Shown: in pieces, positions 36,893-45,881 of the stretch
How positions within the stretch are numbered: the stretch's first letter is position 1
How the letters are laid out: the number at the start of each line of letters is the position of its first letter
Source: DASXVU01 sp963732855
GTDB taxonomy: Archaea; Thermoplasmatota; Thermoplasmata; Methanomassiliicoccales; UBA472
Assembly: GCA_963732855.1 (NCBI GenBank)
Contig: CAVTBB010000003.1
Coordinates: 124,001 to 188,000, forward strand
Length of the DNA stretch: 64,000 nucleotides
Direction of reading: 5' to 3'
The notes under the pieces: generated by a model
The model's database searches: none
Told to the model about the DNA's origin: nothing
Seen by the model: only the letters and a program-made list of their open reading frames with translations
Translations under genes and position numbers: made by a program

Positions 36893-37660
36893 ATGATGAA
36901 GGAAGGACAGCTGGTCTACCTATTGGACGAGAGGGGCCGAAAATTCTGGGCGAACGCTCGTCCGGAGATGCTGAAGATCCAGGGTCTTGGCGTGCTTGAC
37001 GGCAACAAGCTCATGGACCTCGAGTCCGGCTCCAAGATCTCGTTCGCAGGGGTCGAATTCTATGTCATGATCCCCGGAAACCCGGAGCTCATGGAATCGG
37101 TCGACCGGAGCGCCCAGGTCATCATCGCCAAGGACGCGGCCACTATCCTTTTTAACTTGGATGTCAAGTCTGGAGACACCGTCCTGGAAGCAGGATTGGG
37201 CTCTGCTTCGCTGACGATGCCGCTGCTCAACGTGGTCCGGCCGTCCGGTAAGGTCATCTCGGTGGAACTGCGAGAGGACTTCGCAACTAAAGGCCGGCGG
37301 AACGTGGACCGCACCGGGTTCCAGGATAACTGGAAGTTGATGATCGGGGATGTGAGGACCATCGATGTCGGGGAGAAGGTGGATTCCGTCATACTGGACA
37401 TGCCTAATCCCTGGGAGGCTGTCGATAACGTCAAGCGTTTCCTGAAGCCCGGGGGACGATTCTGCGGATACGTGCCAAACACCAACCAGCTGGAATCGAC
37501 GGTCAGGAAGATCCGTTCCTCAGGATTCATCGAGGTGGTGGCACTGGAGAACATCCAGAGAACGATGGACGTCCATGAGGGCGGCGTCAGGCCTTCATTC
37601 GACATGCTCGGACATACCGGGTACCTGGTCTTCGGAAGGCTGACACCTGATGGGCCGTGA
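36893..37660 (+). CDS. trmI: tRNA (adenine-N1)-methyltransferase, TrmI family
   Basis: 255 residues; methylates N1 of adenine 57/58 in the tRNA T loop, usually as a tetramer. An N-terminal beta domain (GQLVYLLDERGRKFWANA) is followed by a SAM-binding fold with motif I VLEAGLGSASLTMPLL, the acidic strand VISVELREDF, and the catalytic-strand motif VILDMPNPWEAV. ATG 36893 (or the adjacent ATG 36896) lies about 28 nt after a CCTTTTTATC TATA-like box, giving a near leaderless message. The frame is open to 36815 but that overlaps the upstream zinc ribbon. Confidence 0.93.
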   Translation: MMKEGQLVYLLDERGRKFWANARPEMLKIQGLGVLDGNKLMDLESGSKISFAGVEFYVMIPGNPELMESVDRSAQVIIAKDAATILFNLDVKSGDTVLEAGLGSASLTMPLLNVVRPSGKVISVELREDFATKGRRNVDRTGFQDNWKLMIGDVRTIDVGEKVDSVILDMPNPWEAVDNVKRFLKPGGRFCGYVPNTNQLESTVRKIRSSGFIEVVALENIQRTMDVHEGGVRPSFDMLGHTGYLVFGRLTPDGP

Positions 37661-37745
37661 TCCCTAGACACCCGATGCCTTCGCCCCATAGGGTCCGAGG
37701 GGCGCGAGATATTATTATCGAGGCTGGTGACGATTCACCTGAACG

Positions 37746-38337
37746 ATGGACCTCTTCGAACCCAAGAGCACAGCCGAGTGGAGGGGCTGGCTAGAAGCTA
37801 ACCATGGAACCCGCCGCAATGTCTGGCTGGTCCTTTCCAAGGGCAGGAAAAGTTCTTCGGCGTTGACGATGACAGATGCTGTTGAGGAGGCCTTGTGCTC
37901 GGATGGATAGACAGCCGAGGCAAGCGCCTGGATGAGAGCAAGTACATGCTCAGGCTGACACCAAGAAAGGATGACACGGAATTGGTCCCGACGCAACCTG
38001 CTTAGGGCGAAGAGACTCATCGATGAGGGAAGGATGACAGACGCTGGCATGTCCAAATCGCCCAGCGATTTCAATGAATTGATAGCTTCCCCGGCCGCCT
38101 CAGTGGAACAGGATGTGAATTCTTCCATCGGGCCTTGAAGGCGCATTGAAGAGCGAGATGAATGACTGGAATACATTCTCGTCTTTACCTCCCGGAAAAC
38201 GAAGGGAGTTCATCCGATGGGTATCCGGCGCCAGGCGTCCCGAGACCAGTCAGAAGCCCATCGAAAGGACGGTCGTTCTCATCAAGGCGGGCAAGTCCTT
38301 GACCGAGGACATGATGGGCAAATGGTCCGATAAATGA
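37746..38337 (+). pseudogene. YdeI/OmpD-associated-like protein, multiply frameshifted
   Basis: Pieces of one YdeI-like protein lie in order in changing frames. ATG 37746 gives STAEWRGWLEANHGTRRNVWLVLSKG and AVEEALCSDG. A one-base shift near 37905 continues as GWIDSRGKRLDESKYMLRLTPRKD. A second near 37980 gives NWSRRNLLRAKRLIDEGRMTDAG. A third near 38135-38150 gives the C-terminus LPPGKRREFIRWVSGARRPETSQ ... LIKAGKS. The family (about 190 residues) has been linked to bacteriocin resistance, but its function is poorly known. Three breaks in a dispensable gene fit decay, though the whole window shows one-base errors. This fills the gap 37661-38475. Confidence 0.8.
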
Positions 38338-38475
38338 GGTGATGAATAACTCGAGCGAAGGCGGGTTGATTTGAGCAGGACATATCTGATGTGATCTCGG
38401 ACCCCATCCTTGTCATTGCCAGCCAGACCGCGTTGGGGCAAAACATATAACGACCCCGCCCGTTTGCTTTAGAAG

Positions 38476-39129
38476 ATGAGCTTTGAATTTGCCATCACCG
38501 TGTTCGCCGCGATATTCGCCATCGTCAACCCGATAGGCACCATCCCGGTCTTCATCGCCATCACCCAGGACTATACTCCAGAGCAAAAGCGGCGGGTGAT
38601 CAAGAAGGCGTGCATCGTCGCAGCCAGCGTGCTGCTAGCCTTCGGCATCTTCGGCAACTATATCTTCGCAATATATGGTATCACGATCCCTGCGTTCAAG
38701 ATCGCCGGCGGACTCCTACTGTTCTCGATTGCCTTCAACATGACTCGCGGGTCGGTCGGACGAACCAAGATGACCGGAGAGGAGCGCGAGGAGGCGCTGG
38801 AGAAGGAAGAGGTGGGAGTGGTCCCGCTGGGCATACCGTTGTTCGCCGGTCCGGGCGCCATCACCACGGTCATGATTTACATCTCGTTGGCGACCACCTC
38901 GAACGACATCGTGTTCGACCTATCAGCGATATTCATCTCGATACTCATCACCATAGCAGCCAGCTTTTTCCTGCTTCGCTATGCCGAACCGATCTTCTCC
39001 CGAATGGGGAAAAGCGGGGCCGGGGCCTTCACCAGGATCATGGGCCTGTTGCTGGCGGCAATCGCTGTCGAGTTCGTCATCACCGGTTCGTTCGCCGCCA
39101 TCGATTCCTATTACCACATCGCTCCCTAG
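38476..39129 (+). CDS. MarC-family integral membrane protein
   Basis: 217 residues with six membrane helices in two similar halves: FAAIFAIVNPIGTIPVFIAIT at the N-terminus and LGIPLFAGPGAITTVMIYIS at the start of the second half, both family hallmarks (NPxGxxPxF and PxxxGPGxI). Despite the name, a role in antibiotic resistance has been disproved in E. coli; the transported substrate, if any, is unknown. A TATA-like AACATATAAC lies about 30 nt upstream of ATG 38476. It is followed by purS after a gap with its own TATA-like box. Confidence 0.92.
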   Translation: MSFEFAITVFAAIFAIVNPIGTIPVFIAITQDYTPEQKRRVIKKACIVAASVLLAFGIFGNYIFAIYGITIPAFKIAGGLLLFSIAFNMTRGSVGRTKMTGEEREEALEKEEVGVVPLGIPLFAGPGAITTVMIYISLATTSNDIVFDLSAIFISILITIAASFFLLRYAEPIFSRMGKSGAGAFTRIMGLLLAAIAVEFVITGSFAAIDSYYHIAP

Positions 39130-39188
39130 GCAACGTGGCAGGGAGAAGATTATTAACCGGCAATCGATACCAGAATCTCGGTGCGTCA

Positions 39189-39431
39189 ATGGTCGTGGCA
39201 GAGATCCGGATAGAGCTCAAGCAGGGCGTGGCCGACCCCGAAGGCCAGAACACCAGGAAAGCGCTCGAATTGCTAGGTTTCAAGGGCATCAAGGGAGTCC
39301 GTTCGATCAAGACCTTCGAGGTCGAGCTGGACCTGCCGGCCGAGGAAGCTAAGAAACAGGGTGAAGAGATGTGCCGTAAGCTCCTGGCCAACCCGGTCAT
39401 CCAGAAATTCAAAGTCGAGATCAAGCAGTGA
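39189..39431 (+). CDS. purS: Phosphoribosylformylglycinamidine synthase subunit PurS
   Basis: 80 residues; the small bridging subunit of the three-part FGAM synthase, which couples PurQ glutaminase to PurL. It shows AEIRIELKQGVADPEGQNTRKALELLGF and VRSIKTFEVELD, typical of PurS. A TATA-like GATTATTAAC lies about 35 nt upstream of ATG 39189. Its stop overlaps the purL start (GTGA), so the operon purS-purL-purQ is tightly coupled. Confidence 0.95.
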   Translation: MVVAEIRIELKQGVADPEGQNTRKALELLGFKGIKGVRSIKTFEVELDLPAEEAKKQGEEMCRKLLANPVIQKFKVEIKQ

Positions 39432-41767
39432 GAACAATGGCGATCGACCAGTTGCTGAAAAAGCGGGCGGTGCCTTTCGAGCTCTTCGATGTAGACATCT
39501 TCTCCGCAAATGATGGACAGCTTAAGGAACTGAGCACCAAGCTCGGGCTGAACCTGTCCGTGGACGAGATGAAGCGTGTCCGGGAATATTTCCAGAACCG
39601 TGGAAGCATACCCACCGACATCGAGATACAGTCCATCGCCCAGGCTTGGAGCGAGCATTGCTGTTACAAGAGTTCCAAGGTTTTCCTGAGGGAGCACATT
39701 TTCAACATCAAGCATCCAGATATCCTGTCCAAGGGTGATGCCGGGGTCATGGTGTTCGATGACGAGTATGGATACGCGTTACGCATCGAATCGCACAACC
39801 ACCCTTCGGCCATCGAGCCTTATGGTGGCGCGGCCACCGGTATAGGCGGCATCGTCCGGGACGTGCTCTGCATGGGTGCCCAACCGATCGCCCTCATCGA
39901 TCCGCTCTTCTTCGGACCGATCGATTACAAGGGAGAGATGCCGGCCGGATCCAAGTCCCCCAAGTACCTAGTCGGCGGCGTAGTCGCCGGGATCAGGGAT
40001 TACGGCAACCGGATCGGCATACCATGCGTATGCGGCGGACTTTACTTTGACGAGTCGTACGTCGGCAACTGCCTGGTGAACGTCGGATGCGTCGGCATCG
40101 TGAAGCGGAAGGATCTTGTCAATAATGCCGTCAAGGGCACTGAGGACGTGCTCATCCTGGTCGGGGGCAAGACCGGAAGAGACGGCATTCATGGAGTCAC
40201 ATTCGCCTCCGCGGAGCTCAAATCGACCTCCGAGGAAGAATCCCGAGGAGCTGTCCAGCTAGGCGACCCGATCACCAAGGAGCCGCTCATCCACGCCTGC
40301 CTTGAGGTGAACTCGAAAGGCCTCATCCACGGAATGAAGGATCTGGGTGGTGGCGGACTTTCCTGCGTCGTCGGGGAGATGGCCCTGTCCGGCGGATGCG
40401 GAGCGGTGGTCGACCTGGAACAGGTTCCCTTGAAAGAAGCGGGTGTCGCACCGTGGGAGATGTGGGTCTCAGAGTCACAGGAAAGGATGATGCTTGCAGC
40501 CCCGGAGGAGAATGTACAGGACATCCTGGACATCTTCGCGCTGTGGGACGTCAACGCTTCGGTCATCGGCCGGGTCGTGGAGGGCAACCACGTCAAGCTG
40601 ATCTATCACGGTGTACAGGTATTCGACATTGACCTTGAGTTCCTGACCAAGGGACCGGAATACTGCCGGCCGTGCAAGGTCAGCACGCCCTCGACGGTCG
40701 TTCACACCAAGCCGAACGTGCCTAAGGACATGAACGAGATACTCCTGGCACTGCTTTCGGAACCGAACATCGCCTCAAAGGAGTGGGTCGTAAGAATGTA
40801 TGACCATGAGGTCCGGGGCAACACCGTGGTCAAGCCCATGCAGGGTAAGATGAACAAGCGCGGACCTTCCGACGCCACCGTGCTCAAGCCACTGGACCAT
40901 TCCTTCAGAGGATTGGCATTGGCCATCGGGGTGAACCCCTGGTTCACATCGCTGGACGCGTTCAAGGGCGGACAGGCCTCGGTGGACGAGGCATGCCGCA
41001 ACATCGTGGCAGTCGGCGGGACACCGCACTCGCTCACGAACTGTCTTAACTTTGGCAATCCTGAGAAGCCGGAGCGACTGGGCGAATTGAAGGAGGCGAT
41101 CGCCGGCCTGGCCAACATGGCCATCGAATTGGGGTTGGCGGTACCTTCCGGTAATGTCAGCCTATACAACGAGACATCCAAGGGCCCGTGCCTTCCGACC
41201 GCCACAGTGCTCGGGCTGGGCATTGTGGATGATATCAGGAACGTGGTTACCACCGACCTGAAGCATGAGGGAAACCCCCTGTTCCTGGTCGGCATAACGA
41301 AAGATGAGATGGGCGGCTCGGCCCTGTACCGCCGCTTCGGCGGCCGGGGCGGACTGGTACCGAACGTCGACCCCAAGCACCTGAAGAGCTCGATAGCACT
41401 GATGAACGATTGCATGAAGGATGGCATGGTCCGTTCCTGCCACGACCTATCGGACGGTGGCTTCGCGGTTTCAATCGCGGAGATGTGCATCGCCGGGGAC
41501 ATCGGCGCCGACATCGACGTCAGCGGAATGGGCGAGATTTCGGACCTGGTGCGTCTGTTCTCTGAGTCGAATACCCGCTGGATAGTGGAGATCGACAAAG
41601 GGAGGGAGAAGGAGTTCGTCGACCACATGAACATCCCGATCGTAAGGCTGGGACGCGTGGGTGGTGCGGAACTGAGGATCATGGGAGGCAATGGAGCTCT
41701 GATATCCCAATCCGTCGAGGCACTGAGGGAATGCTGGTCGCAACCGTTGTGGAAGCTGTTGGGGTGA
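39428..41767 (+). CDS. purL: Phosphoribosylformylglycinamidine synthase subunit PurL
   Basis: About 779 residues; the ATP-dependent synthetase subunit making FGAM from FGAR and ammonia in purine synthesis. Motifs include SEHCCYKSSK near residue 75, the metal and substrate block RIESHNHPSAIEPYGGAATGIGG, and MKDLGGGGLSC. The second half has VAVGGTPHSLTNCLNFGNPEKPE, a structural repeat of the first half. GTG 39428 overlaps the purS stop by four bases; ATG 39437 three codons later is an equally good start. purQ follows four bases after the stop. Confidence 0.97.
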   Translation: MRTMAIDQLLKKRAVPFELFDVDIFSANDGQLKELSTKLGLNLSVDEMKRVREYFQNRGSIPTDIEIQSIAQAWSEHCCYKSSKVFLREHIFNIKHPDILSKGDAGVMVFDDEYGYALRIESHNHPSAIEPYGGAATGIGGIVRDVLCMGAQPIALIDPLFFGPIDYKGEMPAGSKSPKYLVGGVVAGIRDYGNRIGIPCVCGGLYFDESYVGNCLVNVGCVGIVKRKDLVNNAVKGTEDVLILVGGKTGRDGIHGVTFASAELKSTSEEESRGAVQLGDPITKEPLIHACLEVNSKGLIHGMKDLGGGGLSCVVGEMALSGGCGAVVDLEQVPLKEAGVAPWEMWVSESQERMMLAAPEENVQDILDIFALWDVNASVIGRVVEGNHVKLIYHGVQVFDIDLEFLTKGPEYCRPCKVSTPSTVVHTKPNVPKDMNEILLALLSEPNIASKEWVVRMYDHEVRGNTVVKPMQGKMNKRGPSDATVLKPLDHSFRGLALAIGVNPWFTSLDAFKGGQASVDEACRNIVAVGGTPHSLTNCLNFGNPEKPERLGELKEAIAGLANMAIELGLAVPSGNVSLYNETSKGPCLPTATVLGLGIVDDIRNVVTTDLKHEGNPLFLVGITKDEMGGSALYRRFGGRGGLVPNVDPKHLKSSIALMNDCMKDGMVRSCHDLSDGGFAVSIAEMCIAGDIGADIDVSGMGEISDLVRLFSESNTRWIVEIDKGREKEFVDHMNIPIVRLGRVGGAELRIMGGNGALISQSVEALRECWSQPLWKLLG

Positions 41768-41771
41768 TCAT

Positions 41772-42611
41772 ATGAAAGCGGAAGAGGTCAAGGTCTGTGT
41801 CATCAGGATCGAGGGGACCAACTGCGAGGAGGAATGTGCTAGGGCGTTCAACTCGGTGGGCGCCACCGCCGAGCAGGTGCATCTAAAACAATTGCTTGGT
41901 CAGTGCCCCCAGTCGATGAGGCGGGACCTGAATGACTATCACATCCTGGCGTTCCCAGGGGGTTTTTCGGCAGGTGACTACGTTCGCGCCGGGGCGATCT
42001 TCGCGGCGCGCATGAAGTCAGGCTTGTCCAAGGACCTGGTCAAGTTCATCGAGTCCGGCAAGCCGGTCATCGGTATCTGCAATGGGTTCCAGATCCTGGT
42101 CGAACTGGGTGCGCTACCAGCACTGGACGGAGGGGCATTATCGCAGCAGCCAGAGGCAGCGCTCTACACCAACTCCTCCGGACGATTCGAATGCATCCCA
42201 ACACTGCTGAAGCACGAGAACAGAGGCAAATGCGTGTTCACGGCCGATGTGCCGAGGCACGAGGTCGTGATGTTCCCCTGCGCCCATGCCGAGGGAAAGC
42301 TCATGTTCCCTAAAGAATCGGAAGAATCGATCCTGGACAAGATGGAGCACAATGACCAGATCGTCTTCAAGTATGTGGACGAGAAAGGAGATTATGCTGG
42401 ATACCCGTGGTGTCCCAACGGCTCCGTGAGGAACATTGCAGGGATCAGCAATTTGCATGGCAACGTGTTCGGGCTGATGCCTCACCCGGAACGTGTGTTC
42501 GATCGAATGACCCATCCCGATTGGACCAAGAAGGGCGACAACCCGGTGGCGTCGGGTGACGGCCGAGTGGTCTTCGAGTCGGCGCTCAAGCACGTCTTGA
42601 AGAAGAACTGA
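41772..42611 (+). CDS. purQ: Phosphoribosylformylglycinamidine synthase subunit PurQ (glutaminase)
   Basis: 279 residues; a class I glutamine amidotransferase that supplies ammonia to PurL. The catalytic nucleophile is in VIGICNGFQILVELGAL and the His-Glu pair in GLMPHPERVFD. The N-terminal CVIRIEGTNCEEECARAF and FPGGFSAGDYVRAGAI are typical. It is longer than bacterial small PurQ, which is normal for archaea of this type. ATG 41772 follows the purL stop by four bases. The convergent riboflavin kinase gene ends five bases after its stop. Confidence 0.97.
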   Translation: MKAEEVKVCVIRIEGTNCEEECARAFNSVGATAEQVHLKQLLGQCPQSMRRDLNDYHILAFPGGFSAGDYVRAGAIFAARMKSGLSKDLVKFIESGKPVIGICNGFQILVELGALPALDGGALSQQPEAALYTNSSGRFECIPTLLKHENRGKCVFTADVPRHEVVMFPCAHAEGKLMFPKESEESILDKMEHNDQIVFKYVDEKGDYAGYPWCPNGSVRNIAGISNLHGNVFGLMPHPERVFDRMTHPDWTKKGDNPVASGDGRVVFESALKHVLKKN

Positions 42612-42615
42612 ACCG

Positions 42616-43296
42616 TCAGATCAACGATACCCTGACCTCGATTGAGTCGTTGTCATTCAGCCCGAGTGTCCGGCGCAGGTGATACTTGCACAGTATCTCC
42701 AGCACGTCATTGTAGTGTGAACGTGAAGGGATGACGACAGCACACTCGATGTTCTGTATCGTGGCAAGATGGCACTGGACATCACCGAATGTGCGGCCAT
42801 TGCGTTCGAAACCCTTGACGATGATGGCTTTGGCCTGCCTCAATGTGTCGACCTTGTGCACTTCCGATGGGCTGACCTTCACATTGAGAGTGCCTTCATA
42901 GGGCGTGAATCCCAATTTCTCGGTGAACTGCTCCTGGTAACCTGGCTGCGTCACGTAGTACTGGCCCTCGCCCATTCCGGTTATGACCGTTCCCTTAATG
43001 ACCAGTTCATCCTTCATCTCAAAGATCCGCTGGTACTCGGTGTATTCCTTGCGTAGCATGTCGACGCCCCTGTCCGTCAACCGAATGCGCTGCCTGCGCG
43101 CCCCAAGATCGCGGCTTATAAGTCCCCCGTCCAAGAGTTCCAAGATTCTCTTTGATGCTGATTGCTGGCTCATGTCCAGCATCTCTCCGAGCTCGCGCGA
43201 TGATATCGCTACGTAGTCATGCATTCCACCCATTAGGGCGATCCGCCTTAGAGCGAGTATGAACTTCTCGTCCGTCTCTTCTTCCACAATATCCAC
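42616..43296 (-). CDS. rbkR: Bifunctional HTH regulator / CTP-dependent riboflavin kinase (RbkR type)
   Basis: 226 residues. An N-terminal winged helix-turn-helix of about 85 residues (ISSRELGEMLDMSQQSASKRILELLDGGLISRD) precedes the archaeal riboflavin kinase domain (VITGMGEGQYYVTQPGYQEQF, GFTPYEGTLNVKV, then HLATIQNIECAVVIPSRSHY). The kinase makes FMN from riboflavin using CTP. Proteins with this fusion are reported as RbkR, regulators of archaeal riboflavin genes. The start is GTG 43296. Just upstream an inverted repeat (43304-43330) sits at the expected transcription start, suggesting self-regulation. Confidence 0.93.
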   Translation of the reverse strand: MDIVEEETDEKFILALRRIALMGGMHDYVAISSRELGEMLDMSQQSASKRILELLDGGLISRDLGARRQRIRLTDRGVDMLRKEYTEYQRIFEMKDELVIKGTVITGMGEGQYYVTQPGYQEQFTEKLGFTPYEGTLNVKVSPSEVHKVDTLRQAKAIIVKGFERNGRTFGDVQCHLATIQNIECAVVIPSRSHYNDVLEILCKYHLRRTLGLNDNDSIEVRVSLI

Positions 43297-43303
43297 TCCG
43301 GAC

Positions 43304-43330
43304 TCACGCTAGCCGATTGGCCAAGCGTGA
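43304..43330 (-). promoter_or_regulatory. Inverted repeat at rbkR transcription start, candidate operator
   Basis: TCACGCT (43304-43310) and AGCGTGA (43324-43330) form a perfect 7-bp dyad, extended inward by partial GCC/GGC pairing, in a 27-bp element. A TATA-like box on the minus strand at 43345-43351 would place transcription start around 43322, inside the dyad. Repressors often bind at such positions, and the gene product has a DNA-binding domain. That it is the RbkR site is inference. Confidence 0.55.
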
Positions 43331-43376
43331 ACGGGACTATCACCAATAAAATGTGTAGCTAATCAAACTTATTGTT

Positions 43377-43418
43377 CCCTCAATGTCTTATGAGAATAAT
43401 CTCACGATTCGTTGAGGG
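43377..43418 (+). promoter_or_regulatory. Nested dyad beside the marker-8 promoter
   Basis: CCCTCAATG (43377-43385) pairs with CGTTGAGGG (43410-43418) at 8 of 9 positions, and TGAGA-ATAA-TCTCA forms a second dyad inside. The element ends directly at a TATA-like CATTATATAG (43420-43429) for the rightward gene, where an activator or repressor would bind. The leader then carries GGTGAG before GTG 43462. Confidence 0.45.
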
Positions 43419-43461
43419 CACATTATATAGCCGTCGGGTCTAATCGGTCGCCGGTGAGAAC

Positions 43462-44280
43462 GTGGGAAGACATGTGATTGAAGCTCTTGGCAAGACGCGA
43501 GTGGTGGTAGAGGACGGAAAGGTCGTAGAGGTGGGGAAGCCCGAAGTCGGCTACTGCCCTCTTTTCGCGAAACACCGCGGCATCCAGGAGATCACCACGG
43601 AAATCGTTCGGGAAAATATCGAGTTCCGCATCAAGGATTTCGGTATGTGCACAGAGGCACGAAAGATGCGCATGAAGGATTTCCTTTCATTTGGAGTATC
43701 AGAGCTAATGGGCATGGCCCTATCAAAGGGATTGATCGATTGCGCGGTCATCGTGTGCGAGGGGGCCGGCACAGTCATCGTCACCGACCCGGAGCTGGCG
43801 CAAGGCATCGGCGGTAGAATATCTGGGATATTAGAGACGTCGCCGATCGAGAGCGTTATAGTGGCCGTAGGCAGGGATCGGGTCCTAGACCCGAAAACCG
43901 CTAAGATCGATCAGGTGCGTGGAGTGGAGAGAGCGCTCAAGCTCGGATTCAGGAGGATAGGGGTCTCCGTGGCAAGTGGTAAGGACGCCGAGACCATCCG
44001 CAAAATGTTGGAGGACTCTGCGGTCATATTCGCTGTTCATACCAGCAAGGTTTCGGCAAGCGATGCGATCAAGTTCCTGAAATATTGTGACATCGTCACC
44101 GCATGCGCTTCTAAAGAGGTACGCGCGCTTATGGCGGAGCTCGACGTAGCGAGATACGGCAACAAGGTTCCAATATTCGCCGTCACCAACTGCGGCAAGA
44201 TGATAATGACCGCCAGACTAGAACAGATAAAGACGTCTTTGCCGAACGGTCCAGAAGATCCGCCGAGACCACTTATCTAA
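43462..44280 (+). CDS. Methanogenesis marker protein 8 (DUF2099)
   Basis: 272 residues matching DUF2099/methanogenesis marker 8 over the full length: GRHVIEALGKTRVVVEDGKVVEVG, YCPLFAKHRGI, EFRIKDFGMCTEARK, VIVCEGAGTVIVTDPELAQGIGGR and DIVTACASKEVRALMA. The family is largely confined to methanogens and its function is unknown. Conserved Cys residues (YCPLF, FGMCT, VCEG, TACAS) might bind metal. GTG 43462 has GGTGAG just upstream. It is divergent from rbkR and convergent with the PIN gene, overlapping its end by four bases. It is the main evidence here for a methanogenic lineage. Confidence 0.88.
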   Translation: MGRHVIEALGKTRVVVEDGKVVEVGKPEVGYCPLFAKHRGIQEITTEIVRENIEFRIKDFGMCTEARKMRMKDFLSFGVSELMGMALSKGLIDCAVIVCEGAGTVIVTDPELAQGIGGRISGILETSPIESVIVAVGRDRVLDPKTAKIDQVRGVERALKLGFRRIGVSVASGKDAETIRKMLEDSAVIFAVHTSKVSASDAIKFLKYCDIVTACASKEVRALMAELDVARYGNKVPIFAVTNCGKMIMTARLEQIKTSLPNGPEDPPRPLI

Positions 44281-44639
44281 AGCTGGTCGTCTTCCAAGTA
44301 AAGGTGACTGCGCGATCGCAGGAATATGCACTTGATGCCTTCCCGGCGCAGCTTGGCGCGCATCAGCGCGTCATTGGTGACCACGTAGGCGTCCAGTGCA
44401 ATCGCCGCCGCAATGATGCCTTCGTCGCCCTGTATCGCCGTCTCGTAACGCTTGTATTTACCTGCCAGTTTTAACGCGACATTGGCGAACTTACTCTTGG
44501 AACGTTTAAGTTCGCCGATGGCTGGTCCAGGAACGTACGCTTCATAAGTGCCTAAAAGACCCTGCAGTTCAAGATCGACGTTGATCTTGAACTCGAAGGG
44601 CATAAGAAGCGCATTCGTGTCTAGGACCACTTTCTGCAT
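44277..44639 (-). CDS. PIN-domain RNase, Fcf1/Utp24-like
   Basis: 120 residues with the PIN acidic centre: VVLDTNALLMPFEF (first Asp), GPAIGELKRSK (Glu), and AYVVTNDALMRAKLRREGI (last Asp pair). Archaeal proteins of this subfamily resemble eukaryotic rRNA-processing nuclease Fcf1/Utp24 rather than toxin VapC, and no antitoxin gene is adjacent. It is the third gene of the cluster S6e, aIF2-gamma, PIN (6 nt after aIF2-gamma), an order common in archaea, which supports a ribosome-biogenesis role. Confidence 0.9.
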   Translation of the reverse strand: MQKVVLDTNALLMPFEFKINVDLELQGLLGTYEAYVPGPAIGELKRSKSKFANVALKLAGKYKRYETAIQGDEGIIAAAIALDAYVVTNDALMRAKLRREGIKCIFLRSRSHLYLEDDQL

Positions 44640-44645
44640 GAAGAC

Positions 44646-45881
44646 CTACTGGATGATGCCGAAGCCGATCAGGCGCCACTTGCCTGTGATCTTCCTCGAA
44701 ACGGCTACGCGCTGGCCTTTCTCGGCACATACCGGGATCTTCAATGCGACCTCGGACTCGGTTCCCCTGGCGGATGTAACCACACCAACCGTGGTGGCCG
44801 TTCCGACGCTCAGCATCAGCGGCTCGTTGGTCTTGATGTTCTCCACTGCCAGATCTTCTGCCGCTCCGACCACGCGTTCCAGAAGGGTGGTGGTCATGAT
44901 AATCTTGTGCAACACTGGAGGCAGCGTGCCCGGCTTGCCGACGACGCGTCCTGTGAGCCCGTCGGACTTGGTCAAGGCCGGGTCCAACTTGGTTCCGATG
45001 GCGATGAGTCCGCCCGGTTTCGCCTTCTGCAGCTCGGTTCCTCCGGCGTGCAACGACTCGATGGTGGTGATGATCTTTTCCCAGGCGACTTTGCCGCCGG
45101 TGAGCTCCACCTTTCGGCCCGGAGCTATCTCGATCTCCTCACCGATCTCGAGTTTTCCGTGGATGATGGATCCCCCGAGGACCCCTCCCTTCAGCTCTTC
45201 TGGTGAGGAGCCTGGCTGATTGATATCGAATGAACGGGCCACGAACATCCTGGCTGGCCCCTTACCTTCGTGCTTCGGGGTGGGGATGTACTTCTCGATG
45301 GCCTCGATTAGCTTGTCGATGTTGACATCATGGTGCGCCGATACCGGTATGATCGGGGCGTTCTCAGCGATGGTACCCTTAACGAACGCTTTGATCTGCT
45401 TGTAGTTGTCCAGCGCCTCATCCTTGGTGACGATGTCGATCTTGTTCTGGACGATGATGATGTTATCGACGCCGATGATGGACAGCGCCATTAGATGCTC
45501 CTTGGTCTGCGGTTGCGGGCATGGTTCATTTGCCGCGACCAGCAAAAGCGCCCCGTTCATCATGGCCGCACCTGAGAGCATCGTTGCCATGAGCGTCTCG
45601 TGACCCGGGGCATCGACGAAAGAGACCGACCGCAGGAATTCGGCCTTTCCGCCGCATCCCTTACATTCTGGCCTGCTCGTATATGCCTTCGTGTCGCCGC
45701 ACTTGGGGCATTTGTAAAAAGACACGTCGGCGTATCCCAGCCTGATTGAGATTCCTCTCTTGATCTCTTCCGAATGACGATCCGTCCACTCCCCGCTGAG
45801 CGCCTTGGTCAGCGTGGTCTTGCCGTGGTCGACGTGACCGATCATGCCGATATTGATCTCGGGCTGGTGGGCCAAACTCAT
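44646..45881 (-). CDS. Translation initiation factor aIF2 subunit gamma
   Basis: 411 residues; the GTPase core of aIF2, which brings initiator Met-tRNA to the small subunit. It has P-loop GHVDHGKTTLTKALSG, switch and zinc-knuckle region CPKCGDTKAY ... CKGCGG, G3 DAPGHETLMATML, and G4 IVQNKIDIV. Domains II and III follow (GGVLGGSIIHGKLEIGEEIEI; CAEKGQRVAVSRKITGKWRLIGFG). The length is normal. ATG 45881 overlaps the S6e stop by four bases, so it is coupled to S6e. The alpha and beta subunits are not in the window. Confidence 0.97.
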   Translation of the reverse strand: MSLAHQPEINIGMIGHVDHGKTTLTKALSGEWTDRHSEEIKRGISIRLGYADVSFYKCPKCGDTKAYTSRPECKGCGGKAEFLRSVSFVDAPGHETLMATMLSGAAMMNGALLLVAANEPCPQPQTKEHLMALSIIGVDNIIIVQNKIDIVTKDEALDNYKQIKAFVKGTIAENAPIIPVSAHHDVNIDKLIEAIEKYIPTPKHEGKGPARMFVARSFDINQPGSSPEELKGGVLGGSIIHGKLEIGEEIEIAPGRKVELTGGKVAWEKIITTIESLHAGGTELQKAKPGGLIAIGTKLDPALTKSDGLTGRVVGKPGTLPPVLHKIIMTTTLLERVVGAAEDLAVENIKTNEPLMLSVGTATTVGVVTSARGTESEVALKIPVCAEKGQRVAVSRKITGKWRLIGFGIIQ

